Numbered from the stretch's first letter, positions 25,250-34,155 are shown. The stretch: 64,000 bases of DNA from Chloroflexota bacterium (GCA_020161265.1 JAIUOC010000001.1:744001-808000), one strand, 5' to 3'. Program-made: numbers and translations. Notes: a model not told the origin generated them from the sequence alone.

Positions 25250-25727
25250 AATCGACCAATTAGGCCAATTATTAATTGATAGCGTTGCCCAAGGCGCGTC
25301 GATCGGCTTTCTGCCACCGCTGAGCCAAGCCGAAGCCAGCGCCTATTGGCAAGCGATTATCGGCGATCTGAAAACTGAACAACGAATATTATTGGTAGCC
25401 TTGCACGATGATCAGATCGTCGGTAGTGTCCAACTTGATTTGCCCAGCAAAGCCAACGCCAGCCATCGCGCCGAAGTGCAAAAATTATTGGTGCATTCAC
25501 AATTTCAACGCCGTGGCATTGCCCAACAATTAATGCACCAGCTTGAGCAGCAAGCCCAAGCCCAAGGCCGTTGGCTGTTAGTACTCGATACACGTCAAGG
25601 CGATAAAGCAGAACCGCTCTATCGCAAATTGGGCTATCAAGCAGCGGGGGCAATTCCCAATTTTTCCCAAAGCGCCGATGGCTCAACGCATGCCACAATC
25701 TTTTTCTATCGCGAGTTGGAACATTAA
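25206..25727 (+). CDS. GNAT-family N-acetyltransferase
   Basis: 173 aa. The acetyl-CoA pyrophosphate loop Q/RxxGxG/A is seen as HSQFQRRGIAQQLM near residues 96-110, preceded by the beta4 strand EVQKLLV and followed by the beta5 strand WLLVLDTRQGD and the AEPLYRKLGYQ helix. Acetylates an amine or small molecule. AGGAAC precedes the ATG, which lies inside the end of the hydrolase gene. No relative close enough to name a substrate; some GNATs of this shape confer resistance to antibiotics. Confidence 0.87.
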   Translation: MISIQLYNFNQAQAKIDQLGQLLIDSVAQGASIGFLPPLSQAEASAYWQAIIGDLKTEQRILLVALHDDQIVGSVQLDLPSKANASHRAEVQKLLVHSQFQRRGIAQQLMHQLEQQAQAQGRWLLVLDTRQGDKAEPLYRKLGYQAAGAIPNFSQSADGSTHATIFFYRELEH

Positions 25728-25870
25728 GGTTAAGTCTAGCCAGAGGGCTGTTTACCACAGAGTACAATCCGTTGCCTCGACCCAACCCCTCGCTCATGAT
25801 GGCGGGCGAGGGGCATTCCAGCCGTCATAAGGGTGGTGATTACAAATAAATACGCTTGAGCTATTTGGAT

Positions 25871-26230
25871 TTAGGCTGGTTTGCGCAAGCGAATCGCGCC
25901 ATCAACCAAACCAACTACAGCCCAAATCAACGCACTACCAAGCAATTGCAAACTCGAAAAACCTAAGCCAAAGCCAATGACCAGCAAACTCAGCACAATC
26001 GCCCCATGCAGATAGATTCCACGAGTTTGATACTCGCTTGGATTATTGGTCAAGCGGTTGGTCAGCCAAAGCATGCCAATTGCCACCACCAAGCCCAACA
26101 CCCCATATAGCTGATTAATGCGCAGGCTGGGGTAAAACAGCATCAGGCTCAACCCAAAGCTTAGCGCATTCAACACCCGTGCAATCAGCAAACTCCAGCG
26201 CTTGTGTGTACTATGATTAACCATGCTCAT
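25871..26230 (-). CDS. small membrane protein of unknown function
   Basis: 119 aa with four hydrophobic helices (about 15-33, 40-57, 74-91 and 93-112) separated by short polar loops (NRLTNNPSEYQTRG). A second ATG two codons in is an equal start choice. No domain recognised. It stands alone, facing away from the structured gap upstream of the LacI gene. Confidence 0.7.
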   Translation of the reverse strand: MSMVNHSTHKRWSLLIARVLNALSFGLSLMLFYPSLRINQLYGVLGLVVAIGMLWLTNRLTNNPSEYQTRGIYLHGAIVLSLLVIGFGLGFSSLQLLGSALIWAVVGLVDGAIRLRKPA

Positions 26231-26299
26231 CGTCTAGCTCCAATCAGATCAGTAACTATCATTATCTAGTATACAAGCTTAATCTACGCATAACCCAGC

Positions 26300-26480
26300 T
26301 TGTTGGATACAGCTAGGTAAGCTATGATGAATGATATACTTGCGCTTAAATCATCTTCGGATCTGACCAAAAACTCCAAAATATTGAGAGTTTTGCGATC
26401 AACTATCGCATAGTCGATTGGCTACGCCTGTGTTGGCCAATCCAAAACTACCCGATCTAAGCACATGTTGGTAGCCCAAC
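26300..26480 (+). other. hairpin-rich intergenic segment with its own promoter
   Basis: In the 379-bp gap before the LacI gene a promoter TTGTTG (26300-26305), 17-bp spacer, TATGAT (26323-26328) is followed by consecutive hairpins: AAAACTC/GAGTTTT (26370-26394), TGCGAT/ATCGCA (26394-26410), GATTGGC/GCCAATC (26416-26442) and GTTGG/CCAAC (about 26468-26480). This could be a structured leader or ncRNA; no known riboswitch was recognised. Confidence 0.35.
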
Positions 26481-26525
26481 CAGAGCACAAAACCCTAGAC
26501 CCGTCGGGCATACATGGCCAATTAA

Positions 26526-26580
26526 TTGACATTTAAGACCAACCTGTTATCATGATATCGTTTCCGGTATCGTTTCCAGA
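26526..26580 (+). promoter_or_regulatory. LacI gene promoter and likely operator
   Basis: TTGACA (26526-26531), 16-bp spacer, TATCAT (26548-26553), directly followed by TATCGTTTCC twice, 11 bp apart (about 26556-26577), with a CCGG centre giving CGTTTCCGGTATCG. This resembles LacI-family operators and sits where binding would block initiation, so autorepression is likely. Confidence 0.6.
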
Positions 26581-26609
26581 GATTTTCATCTAAATATTGA
26601 GGTATTGCT

Positions 26610-27629
26610 GTGCGTTCAAAACAATCGACAGTCACCATCCACGATGTAGCCAAGGCAGCGGGCGTTTCGGTAAGCACAGCCTCGCGAGTGCTTAATAATA
26701 AAGATGATGTATCACCTGAAACCTATAAAAAAGTTCGCCAGGTGATCGACGACTTGAATTACACTGCCAGTCTGGCCGCCAAAAGTATGCGCAGCCGTAC
26801 CACCAACGTGATTGGCTTGTTGGTTCCAGAGTTGATCGAAGTATATTATCATGAAGTGATCAAAGGCGTGGGCGCAGCAATTGAAAATTCGGGCTACGAT
26901 TTATTGATTTATACCAGTGGCAGCCCGACCCGCAACAAACGAGCCTCGTGGGAGCGCGAACATGTGGCGTTATTGAGCAGCGGCTTAACCGATGGCTGTA
27001 TTATCGTCTCGCCCTCAGCCCCAACCTTCCAAGAAAACGCCAAAATCGTGGTGATCGACCCGCATGGAGCAGGAGCCGAAGTGCCTTCCGTCGTGGCAAC
27101 CAATCATGAAGGGGCAATTCAGGCTGTCGATTATTTGGTAAGTCTTGGCCATCGCCGAATTGGCTTCGTGCAAGGCCATCCTTCAGCATGGAGCGCACTC
27201 CAACGCTTCGAAGGCTATAAGGATGGATTGACAAAAGCCGGGATTGAATTTGAAGCCGCCTTGGTGTGTGAGGGTGATTTCACCTCAGCTTGTGGCAAAA
27301 ACGCCACCTATCGCCTGATGAACCAGCCCAATCCACCAACCGCAATTTTTGCCGCCAACGATCGCACAGCCATTGGCGTGCTTGAGGCAGCCAAAGAACT
27401 CAGCCTCAATGTGCCCCAAGATCTCTCGGTGATTGGCTTCGATAATATTCCCGAAACGATGCAAACCACGCCCCGCCTAACTACAATCGATCAATCGATT
27501 CGTGAAATGGGGTCGTTGGGCGTTCAACTATTAATTGATATGTTGCAAAATCGTGAATCGACTCAATTATTGCACACCGTGCCAACCCGCCTCGTTATTC
27601 GCGATTCCTGCTGGATGCTCAAACAATAA
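26610..27629 (+). CDS. LacI-family transcriptional regulator
   Basis: 339 aa, the usual length. N-terminal [23 protein letters not shown] (about residues 9-28) with hinge helix LAAKSMRSR, then a periplasmic-binding-protein-like ligand domain ([42 protein letters not shown]). The GTG start has GAGG 7 nt upstream. It senses a small ligand, usually a sugar, and its likely operator lies in its own promoter. No sugar genes are adjacent, so the regulated pathway is elsewhere or unknown. Confidence 0.93.
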   Translation: MRSKQSTVTIHDVAKAAGVSVSTASRVLNNKDDVSPETYKKVRQVIDDLNYTASLAAKSMRSRTTNVIGLLVPELIEVYYHEVIKGVGAAIENSGYDLLIYTSGSPTRNKRASWEREHVALLSSGLTDGCIIVSPSAPTFQENAKIVVIDPHGAGAEVPSVVATNHEGAIQAVDYLVSLGHRRIGFVQGHPSAWSALQRFEGYKDGLTKAGIEFEAALVCEGDFTSACGKNATYRLMNQPNPPTAIFAANDRTAIGVLEAAKELSLNVPQDLSVIGFDNIPETMQTTPRLTTIDQSIREMGSLGVQLLIDMLQNRESTQLLHTVPTRLVIRDSCWMLKQ

Positions 27630-27673
27630 TCACAAGCTGTGGCCTCGCTTGCTCAACAATATTGGAGTGTCGC

Positions 27674-27940
27674 ATGGAAGAAGTTTCAGTCCAATCAAGT
27701 GCCGCTGATTTAATTGATGAACTTTTTCATGTGCTCCGTGATGTTGCCACTGCATCACAGGGCATTCATTATGCCCTCTATAGTTCATTGCCCAACGATC
27801 TATTATCACCAGATCAAGAGATGTTATTCAGCTTACTCAACTCGTATGACCGGAAATTAGCAGCCTATGCCGCTTTTGTGGATCAGTGGCGAAGAGCGCA
27901 AACCTCTGCTAATTCTGAGCTTGATCAATCACCCTCGTAG
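27674..27940 (+). CDS. small helical protein of unknown function
   Basis: 88 aa from the ATG with GGAG 6 nt upstream; an in-frame TTG at 27662 is less likely. Mostly alpha-helical and acidic (SAADLIDELFHVLRDVATAS, LLSPDQEMLFSLLNSYDRKL), no membrane segment, no family recognised. It begins 44 bp after the LacI gene and is followed by a strong hairpin, so it may be the second gene of that operon. Confidence 0.6.
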   Translation: MEEVSVQSSAADLIDELFHVLRDVATASQGIHYALYSSLPNDLLSPDQEMLFSLLNSYDRKLAAYAAFVDQWRRAQTSANSELDQSPS

Positions 27941-27980
27941 CGGTGCAATGGTTGGCAGGGTTAACTTTGGCAACCATTTA

Positions 27981-28017
27981 AAGCAGATGGGCGACCGTAT
28001 TGGTCGCCCATCTGCTT
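27981..28017 (+). terminator. strong hairpin terminator after the LacI pair
   Basis: Perfect 16-bp stem AAGCAGATGGGCGACC (27981-27996) / GGTCGCCCATCTGCTT (28002-28017) with a 5-nt loop. The downstream T-run is poor (ATCTAGCTTG), so termination may be incomplete or aided. Confidence 0.7.
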
Positions 28018-28156
28018 ATCTAGCTTGAGTATACCACGGCTGTCTAGGTGATAAAACGGCCAAACGGCGATTTTTTCTGCTCCGCCAATTCGCTACAATC
28101 TCCCCATTCATGCCATCACAAAACAGCTATTTTATTGGCATCAAAGGGGGCAAGCG

Positions 28157-30772
28157 ATGGATTCCCACGTAATTACGTTTCAGGCGATCGATTCAAGCAC
28201 ACCCATGTTGGTTGGCGCAAAGGCCGCAAACTTAGCTGCGCTTACTCGCATCGCAGGCATTGATGTTCCTGATGGTTTTTGTATTTCGACTGAAGCCTTC
28301 AACAACTTAATTCGAACAACCCCAACCTTGAGTGAATTGCTTGATCAAGCAAACTTGCTCACGCTCAACGATCACCATCAAATTCGAGAGCTAAGCACAA
28401 CCATTCGCCAGTTCATCGCATCAATCACGATTCCACCAGAGCTGCATACAGCGATCAGCCACATGCTAAGTAAATTTGGCCCAACCACGGCTTTTGCAAT
28501 CCGCTCAAGCGCAACCGCCGAGGATTCCCCAACCGCATCGTTTGCGGGCCAGCACGATACCTACCTCAATATTATTGGCGAGGCAGCGATCATCAAGCAT
28601 ATCAAGCTCTGTTGGGCATCGCTCTTTACTGAACGCGCGATGATTTACCGAATCCAGCAGGGGCTTGATCAGCGCAACCCATCCTTGGCCGTCATTATTC
28701 AAACCATGATCTTGGCTCAGGTTGCGGGAATTATGTTTACCGCTGATCCAATCACAGCCAATCGGACGATTGTATCAATCGAAGCGAGTTTTGGGTTGGG
28801 CGAGGCTTTGGTTAGCGGGCGGGTAAATGCTGATAGCTATCGCATCCAAAATGGCAAACAGCTTGCAACAACCATTGCCACCAAGCAACTGGCAAGCTAT
28901 CCAGTAGCGACTGGCGGCACACGAGAACAGCCTATTGAGACCGAACAACAACATCAACCAGCGCTGAACGATGCTCAAATCGCACAGCTTGAGCAAATTG
29001 GCAGAACCATCGAGCGACATTTTGGCCAACCGCAAGATATCGAATGGTGTCTCGTTGATAATGCATTTTATATTGTTCAGAGCCGTCCAATCACCACCCT
29101 CTATCCGATTCCTGAGGCTCACGATCAAAACAAGCATGTGTATATCTCGGTTGGGCATCAACAGATGATGACCGATACGATGAAACCTTTAGGATTATCG
29201 CTATGGCAGTTAACAGCGGTTCGACCGATGGTTCATGCTGGCGGACGCTTATTTGTGGATATCTTTGCAGATTTAGCCTCGCCAGCCCGAAGAATCAACA
29301 TGATCAATGCCTTGGGTACGGCAGATCCGCTGCTTAAAGATGCGCTGATCAAGCTCATTGATCGCGGCGATTTTATCCCTGTCTTGCCTGATGATTCGCA
29401 TAGCCCAACCCCCAGCAACCCAAACTCTGGTGAGGCTTCGCTGGAGTTTCAGTCCCAAATTGAAAACGATCCGACAATTGTTGCCAATTTGATCAAACAG
29501 AGTGAGCTAGCGCTCGCTATGTTAAAACAGAACATCGTAACGCAATCGGCAGCAACGCTCTGTGAATTCATGTTGCAAGACATCCAACAGCTTAAGCAGT
29601 ATCTTATCAATCCCCAAAGCTTTGGGGTGATTATGACCGCAATGAATGCGGCAACATGGATTAACCAGCGAATGCAGCAATGGCTGGACGAAGTTAATGT
29701 TGCTGATACACTCTCGCAATCAGTTCCCAACAATATCACTTCAGCAATGGGGCTGGCGCTACTGGACGTTGCTGATGTAATTCGACCCTATCCAGCCATA
29801 ATTACCTACCTAACAGCTACCAATAATCAGGCCTTTTTGGATGAGTTGCCTCAATTTGAAGGCGGCGAAGCAGTTCGCAAAGCAATTATGAACTATCTCA
29901 AAACCTATGGCATGCGCTGCACCGGAGAAATTGATATTACCCGACCACGTTGGAGCGAGAAGCCAGCAACCTTGATTCCGATGTTGCTCAATAACCTCAA
30001 AAGCTTTGAGTATGGCGCGAGCCAACAAAAATTTGAGCACGGACGACAGACAGCCTTGGATAAAGAGCAGGAGTTATTAGAACGTTTGCAGCAATTACCC
30101 GATGGCGCTCAAAAAGCTGCGGCAACCAAACGGGTAATCGATCTGCTGCGCAATTTGATTGGCTATCGTGAATACCCCAAATACCATATTATCAGTCGCT
30201 ATTTTGTCTACAAACAAGCCTTACAAAAAGTAGCTGATCAGCTAGTTCAGACCAACGTGCTGCATGAGCCAACAGATTTGGATTATCTAACCTTTGACGA
30301 ACTTTGCACCGCCATCAACAGCAAGCGCCTTGATTATGACCTTATCAATCAACGAAAGTCTGAGTATCGCCACTATCAACAACTAACACCACCACGAGTA
30401 ATGACCTCTGATGGTGAGATTATAACTGGCAGCTATCAACGTGATCAGCTTCCAACGGGGGCACTGGTGGGCTTGCCAGTCTCAGCAGGAGTCATTGAAG
30501 GTCGTGCCCGCGTTATCTTAACCATTGAAGCAGCCGAGCTTGAAGCCGGAGATATTCTGGTCACTACGTTTACCGACCCAAGTTGGACACCATTATTCGT
30601 CGCGATCAAAGGCCTAGTCACGGAAGTTGGTGGATTAATGACCCATGGGTCGGTCATTGCCCGTGAATATGGGCTAGCAGCCGTGGTTGGGGTAGAGCAT
30701 GCAACCAAGCTCATCCAAGATGGGCAACGGATTCGGGTCGATGGCACGGCTGGCTCTATCGAAATGCTTTAG
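28157..30772 (+). CDS. rph: rifampin phosphotransferase (rifamycin-inactivating)
   Basis: 871 aa, matching the length and, as far as I can recall, much of the sequence of Listeria RPH. It phosphorylates rifamycins on the ansa chain using ATP through a swivelling His domain. The ATP-grasp N-domain has VGAKAANLAALTRI and AFAIRSSATAEDSP; the family signature FAGQHDTYLNIIG follows. The middle rifamycin-binding domain has VYISVGHQQMMTDTMKPLGL. The C-terminal domain carries the phosphoryl-transfer His830 in GGLMTHGSVIAREYG. AAAGGGGG precedes the ATG. No rifampin-associated element palindrome was seen upstream. It could also serve another PEP-synthase-like role, but the match to RPH is strong. Confidence 0.93.
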   Translation: MDSHVITFQAIDSSTPMLVGAKAANLAALTRIAGIDVPDGFCISTEAFNNLIRTTPTLSELLDQANLLTLNDHHQIRELSTTIRQFIASITIPPELHTAISHMLSKFGPTTAFAIRSSATAEDSPTASFAGQHDTYLNIIGEAAIIKHIKLCWASLFTERAMIYRIQQGLDQRNPSLAVIIQTMILAQVAGIMFTADPITANRTIVSIEASFGLGEALVSGRVNADSYRIQNGKQLATTIATKQLASYPVATGGTREQPIETEQQHQPALNDAQIAQLEQIGRTIERHFGQPQDIEWCLVDNAFYIVQSRPITTLYPIPEAHDQNKHVYISVGHQQMMTDTMKPLGLSLWQLTAVRPMVHAGGRLFVDIFADLASPARRINMINALGTADPLLKDALIKLIDRGDFIPVLPDDSHSPTPSNPNSGEASLEFQSQIENDPTIVANLIKQSELALAMLKQNIVTQSAATLCEFMLQDIQQLKQYLINPQSFGVIMTAMNAATWINQRMQQWLDEVNVADTLSQSVPNNITSAMGLALLDVADVIRPYPAIITYLTATNNQAFLDELPQFEGGEAVRKAIMNYLKTYGMRCTGEIDITRPRWSEKPATLIPMLLNNLKSFEYGASQQKFEHGRQTALDKEQELLERLQQLPDGAQKAAATKRVIDLLRNLIGYREYPKYHIISRYFVYKQALQKVADQLVQTNVLHEPTDLDYLTFDELCTAINSKRLDYDLINQRKSEYRHYQQLTPPRVMTSDGEIITGSYQRDQLPTGALVGLPVSAGVIEGRARVILTIEAAELEAGDILVTTFTDPSWTPLFVAIKGLVTEVGGLMTHGSVIAREYGLAAVVGVEHATKLIQDGQRIRVDGTAGSIEML

Positions 30773-30779
30773 GAAGATC

Positions 30780-30820
30780 ATGACGATGTTGCGAATCTCG
30801 CGCAACATCGTCATATTTCA
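30780..30820 (+). terminator. terminator of rph
   Basis: ATGACGATGTTGCG (30780-30793), 7-nt loop, CGCAACATCGTCAT (30801-30814), then ATTTC. A 14-bp perfect stem 8 bp after the rph stop. Confidence 0.75.
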
Positions 30821-30918
30821 ACCAAATTCAGCCCAGCGACCGAATGGCAAATGACACAGCCATGCTAGCATCAACTCAGTGCAGGATTGGCCTGTGCCAC
30901 AGAATTCTAGGAGGTGCA

Positions 30919-31401
30919 ATGAATCTCGTTATTCGGCAATATGCCGACCAAGACCGTGCCGCAGTCGTCGATCTTTCGATTCGCGCTTGGACACCAGTAT
31001 TTGCCTCGATGGAAGCTGCCATGGATGCTGCGGTGTTCAAGCATTTCTACCCCGATTGGCCGACCAACCAGCAGCAAGCCGTCGAAACGGTTTGTGCCGC
31101 TGAAACCAACCAAACGTGGGTTGCCTTGGTTGAGGCACAAATTGTCGGCTTTGTGGCGACAACCTTGCATCAAACCAGTAGCATGGGCGAAATCGTCATG
31201 CTGGCAGTTGATCCCGATACTCAGCAACAAGGGATTGGCGCGACGCTAACCCAGTTTGCGATCGAGCATTTTCGCAATGTTGGTATGCAGGTAGCCATGG
31301 TCGAAACTGGCGGCGATCCAGGTCATGAGCCAGCTCGTCAAACCTATGCCAAACAAGGCTTTCGTTTGATGCCAATCGCCCGCTACTTTCAAGCCTTGTA
31401 A
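30919..31401 (+). CDS. GNAT-family N-acetyltransferase
   Basis: 160 aa from the ATG with AGGAGGTG just upstream; a longer reading from 30844 lacks a ribosome site. GNAT fold: EIVMLAVDPDTQQQGIGATL is the beta4 strand and acetyl-CoA loop (QQGIGA), followed by VAMVETGGDPGHEPARQTYA and KQGFR. Substrate unknown. It lies after the rph terminator and is probably transcribed separately. The stop is followed 12 bp later by a tiny reading frame with a good ribosome site (31417). Confidence 0.88.
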   Translation: MNLVIRQYADQDRAAVVDLSIRAWTPVFASMEAAMDAAVFKHFYPDWPTNQQQAVETVCAAETNQTWVALVEAQIVGFVATTLHQTSSMGEIVMLAVDPDTQQQGIGATLTQFAIEHFRNVGMQVAMVETGGDPGHEPARQTYAKQGFRLMPIARYFQAL

Positions 31402-31454
31402 TTAAAGGAGTACCTAATGCATTTTTGTTTTCATGGCGCATTACAACGCTGGCG

Positions 31455-31955
31455 CTAAGCATCTTCGGCTGATACCTGATCGTGATAGCCTGTAGGAAAG
31501 CGATCAGCCACCAGATTGAGAGCAATCCCATGCTCAAGCCATGCTTTAAGCCCAGCCAGAACCAAACAAAAACCTTCAGTTGAATCAACTATGTGTTTAC
31601 TGATCGACTCCAGCGTCCCAGTAAACCCGCTTTCGCTTACCTCAAGATAAGTTGCCTCAGCAGGCTGCACTTGCAGCGACCATGCAACCTCGGTTTGACC
31701 ATTGTAACTAGGCCATTTAATCACTAACTTGGTTGGTGGCTGCACCACAATTGGCGTTACCTCAGCCTCAACATCATACATTGCCCAGTGCCATATCACC
31801 GACTTGCCTTGCTCCAGCCGACCACTACCCGTGGTAAACCAAAATTTGCTGGTGATGTTCGGATCAATCAGTGCCTCAAATACCTGCTCAATTGGTCGGC
31901 GAATCAGCATCCCTGTTTTAGAATGCGGGTTTTGTTGGACATTCAACTCAAGCAT
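31455..31955 (-). CDS. SRPBCC/AHSA1-family protein
   Basis: 166 aa with a single START-like fold. The N-terminal IRRPIEQVFEALIDPNITSK with FW, the middle GKSVIWHWAMYDVEAEVTPI and the C-terminal helix FCLVLAGLKAWLEHG match the activator-of-Hsp90-like SRPBCC group, which binds hydrophobic ligands in a deep cavity. AGGAGTG precedes the ATG. The start is at 31955 and the gene is transcribed alone. No regulator lies beside it, unlike the SRPBCC gene at 41368. Confidence 0.85.
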   Translation of the reverse strand: MLELNVQQNPHSKTGMLIRRPIEQVFEALIDPNITSKFWFTTGSGRLEQGKSVIWHWAMYDVEAEVTPIVVQPPTKLVIKWPSYNGQTEVAWSLQVQPAEATYLEVSESGFTGTLESISKHIVDSTEGFCLVLAGLKAWLEHGIALNLVADRFPTGYHDQVSAEDA

Positions 31956-32069
31956 GACACACTCCTAATCTATTCAACAGTCGCAATCTTAGTTAAATTA
32001 TAGATCATTTGTTCGTAAAATACGACGAAGCTAAAGTAGCGTTAAGCGTAATTATTCGCGTTAAATACA

Positions 32070-32101
32070 CAAAAGCGGCAGTCTTTACAAAGACTGCCGC
32101 T
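32070..32101 (-). terminator. terminator of membrane protein gene 32124
   Basis: On the minus strand AGCGGCAGTCTTT pairs with AAAGACTGCCGCT (13 bp, arms 32089-32101 and 32074-32086), followed by TTTTG. Confidence 0.85.
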
Positions 32102-32123
32102 CCAAGTACCCGATAATGCAGGG

Positions 32124-32684
32124 TTATTCGGTTACTGGTTGGAGGCCAAAGCGTTTGGCAACTTCGGGAGTGATCAAGCCTAGCAAGGCATAACCAAGCC
32201 CAGTAATGATGATCCCTAGAACCAAGAAGCCAAGTCCAAGGGCCATTGCGCCGTATGAAGCACCAAAGGCCATTGCTGAAAGGCTCAATGAAGTGACAAG
32301 CCCAGCAGCCGTCAATTGGGTGTTGCGAGCCGAGTTGGCAACTGGTTTGCCATTGGCATCTTTCAAGGCTTCATCAGCATTGTTCGTGCCGACTGGTGCG
32401 CCATCGGGAAGAGCAAAGCGACCCATTTGAGCATACGATAGGCCTTGGCCACTTTCAGCAGCATGGTGTTGAATGATGTCGGCCATACTCAAAGCAGTTG
32501 CAATATCGGTCACTGGCGTATTCGGAATCGATGCATCTTCGGGTGTGGTAATTTGTTGAGCAGCAAGTTTGTCGCCAACAAAATCATTAATATAGATCCC
32601 AGCGCCGATTGTGCCAGCACCGCCTAACGCAAAGATGATACCGACGGCAACGACCAGTTTAGGAAATACACGTAAGGCTTTCAT
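32124..32684 (-). CDS. two-helix membrane protein with extracytoplasmic domain
   Basis: 186 aa. A membrane helix near residues 8-30 (FPKLVVAVGIIFALGGAGTI) and one or two more at about 128-170 (LSAMAFGASYGAMALGLGFL) enclose a polar domain with ADIIQHHAAESGQGLSYAQM. Similar proteins, common in actinobacteria and Chloroflexota, are often misnamed aromatic ring-opening dioxygenase LigA; no catalytic evidence supports that. GGGGG lies before the ATG. The promoter region holds three TATCGAT motifs. Confidence 0.75.
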   Translation of the reverse strand: MKALRVFPKLVVAVGIIFALGGAGTIGAGIYINDFVGDKLAAQQITTPEDASIPNTPVTDIATALSMADIIQHHAAESGQGLSYAQMGRFALPDGAPVGTNNADEALKDANGKPVANSARNTQLTAAGLVTSLSLSAMAFGASYGAMALGLGFLVLGIIITGLGYALLGLITPEVAKRFGLQPVTE

Positions 32685-32714
32685 AACATCCCCCTGTTTT
32701 TGAATGTTGTTGAA

Positions 32715-32782
32715 TATCGATCCGCTGCGTGAATGGTGTGTATCTGTATCGATTCGCTGTTCGAACGTTGTTTGTTATCGAT
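32715..32782. promoter_or_regulatory. triple TATCGAT motif upstream of 32684 gene
   Basis: TATCGATCCGCTG (32715-32727), TATCGATTCGCTG (32747-32759) and TATCGAT (32776-32782), spaced 32 and 29 bp, about three helical turns each. They lie between the divergent genes at 32684 (leftward) and 32949 (rightward). Candidate binding sites for a regulator. Confidence 0.4.
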
Positions 32783-32948
32783 GTATGCAGTATATGCCCA
32801 GCAGCACCACAATTAAGTTAAGAGACGACTACCACAGGAGAACACGTCACAATCCTTTAACCGATTGGTGCTTAATCATACATAGCTAGCTTGATCTCTT
32901 ATAATCAGGCCATAAAATCGCCAATTTTAGCCCAAACAGGAGTTTCGA

Positions 32949-33179
32949 ATGGATTGGCAAGCATGTTCAGAACGTGAATTGATCGCTGAGATTGATCACG
33001 AGTTACACCATCGTGCCCACGCCGCACTCAAGCTCTGGCAACTCATTGCTCCGCAGATTGAGCCTGCGCAACAAGCCTATGGCGATTTGCTGCAACGCTA
33101 TTTAGAGCAAAATATAGTATTGGCCGAGGCAATCCATCAGTGGCTTTTGGTACAGATGGCTAAGCAAATTGCTGATTAA
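32949..33179 (+). CDS. small helical protein of unknown function
   Basis: 76 aa, all helical (ERELIAEIDHELHHRAHAAL, YLEQNIVLAEAIHQWLLVQM), with three clustered His residues. AGGAG is 7 nt before the ATG and a TATAAT lies at 32900-32905. No family recognised. Its 3' end overlaps the end of the converging WYL regulator by 4 bp. Confidence 0.6.
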   Translation: MDWQACSERELIAEIDHELHHRAHAALKLWQLIAPQIEPAQQAYGDLLQRYLEQNIVLAEAIHQWLLVQMAKQIAD

Positions 33180-34144
33180 TCGGTTAGTGCAGCAGGATCA
33201 TTAATCATGCCCAAAGCTTTGGTTGCGATCGCTTGAAGCAGCTCACGTAATGCAGCAGGTTGTAGCACCACCACTGGAATATCAAGCTCCAGCAATGTAA
33301 AGGCGACCCATTCCAAATGCACAGCGGCGCGGCGCAACAGAACTCCCTGCGGCGTTGCTTCAAGCCGACCCATGGCTGGCGGAATAATTTGGCGGGCATG
33401 TTCGATAGTTGTTTTGAGCAGCACCTCAACCTCGTCAGGCTGATTGGCGGCGTTCAGGGCTGACTCTACAATCGCGACAATATCAATTGAGGCTGGCCGC
33501 TCGAAGCTTGAATCCAACAATCGCATCGCCTGAATGCGATCCAAGCGAAACACCCGCATAGCCCTGCGTAAATCGCAATAGCCCACCAGATACCAAGCGC
33601 CTTCGTTAAAAACAATTCCATATGGCGCGATCATGCGTTCAGTCATATTCTGTTGGGCAGACAAATATTCAAGTTGGATTGATTGACAGCGTTGCACCGC
33701 CAAACTCAATTGCATCAACCAAGCTGGCTCAATTCGCTGCGAACGGATATCAAGTTGAATACTGATGGCTGCTTGCAGGGCACGGGCATGCTGCACCAAA
33801 CCAGCAGGCAATACCCGTTCGATCTTGGCCAAGGTGGTTTCAGCGATTGCTCGCTCAACCGGAAACTGCAATTCGCGAATTGTTAATAAACCTAAACTCA
33901 AGGCAAGGGTTTCTTGTTCGGTGAATAATAGTGGTGGAACTCGCTGGCCTGGCTTTAAACGATAAGCGCCGTAGATACCTCGTTCAGCCTCGACCGGAAT
34001 CCCCATATCTTGCAGTTGTTGAATATAACGGCGAACCGTGCGCGGGTGAATTTCGAGCCGCTGAGCTAGCTCACTTCCACTCATTTGCTGGCGCGATTGC
34101 AAGAGTTCAAGCACACCTAACAGTCGGCTGGTTGGCGAATACAT
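33176..34144 (-). CDS. WYL-domain transcriptional regulator (YafY/DeoR-like)
   Basis: 322 aa from the ATG at 34144 with GGAG 7 nt upstream; a TTG eight codons earlier is the alternative. N-terminal winged HTH LLGVLELLQSRQQMSGSELA then LEIHPRTVRRYIQQLQDMG, then a WYL domain (about residues 125-205) with APYGIVFNEGAWYLVGYCDL and RVFRLDRI, and a C-terminal WCX region. WYL domains sense ligands. It is divergent from the PhnB-like gene at 34228, and an 8-bp dyad lies between them, so control of that gene and itself is likely. Confidence 0.9.
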   Translation of the reverse strand: MYSPTSRLLGVLELLQSRQQMSGSELAQRLEIHPRTVRRYIQQLQDMGIPVEAERGIYGAYRLKPGQRVPPLLFTEQETLALSLGLLTIRELQFPVERAIAETTLAKIERVLPAGLVQHARALQAAISIQLDIRSQRIEPAWLMQLSLAVQRCQSIQLEYLSAQQNMTERMIAPYGIVFNEGAWYLVGYCDLRRAMRVFRLDRIQAMRLLDSSFERPASIDIVAIVESALNAANQPDEVEVLLKTTIEHARQIIPPAMGRLEATPQGVLLRRAAVHLEWVAFTLLELDIPVVVLQPAALRELLQAIATKALGMINDPAALTD

Positions 34145-34155
34145 ACGATTGCTCC

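Noticed and set aside
28020-28156. Rifampin-associated element upstream of rph
   Set aside because: The region was read for the GC-rich palindrome known from actinobacteria and nothing similar is present.
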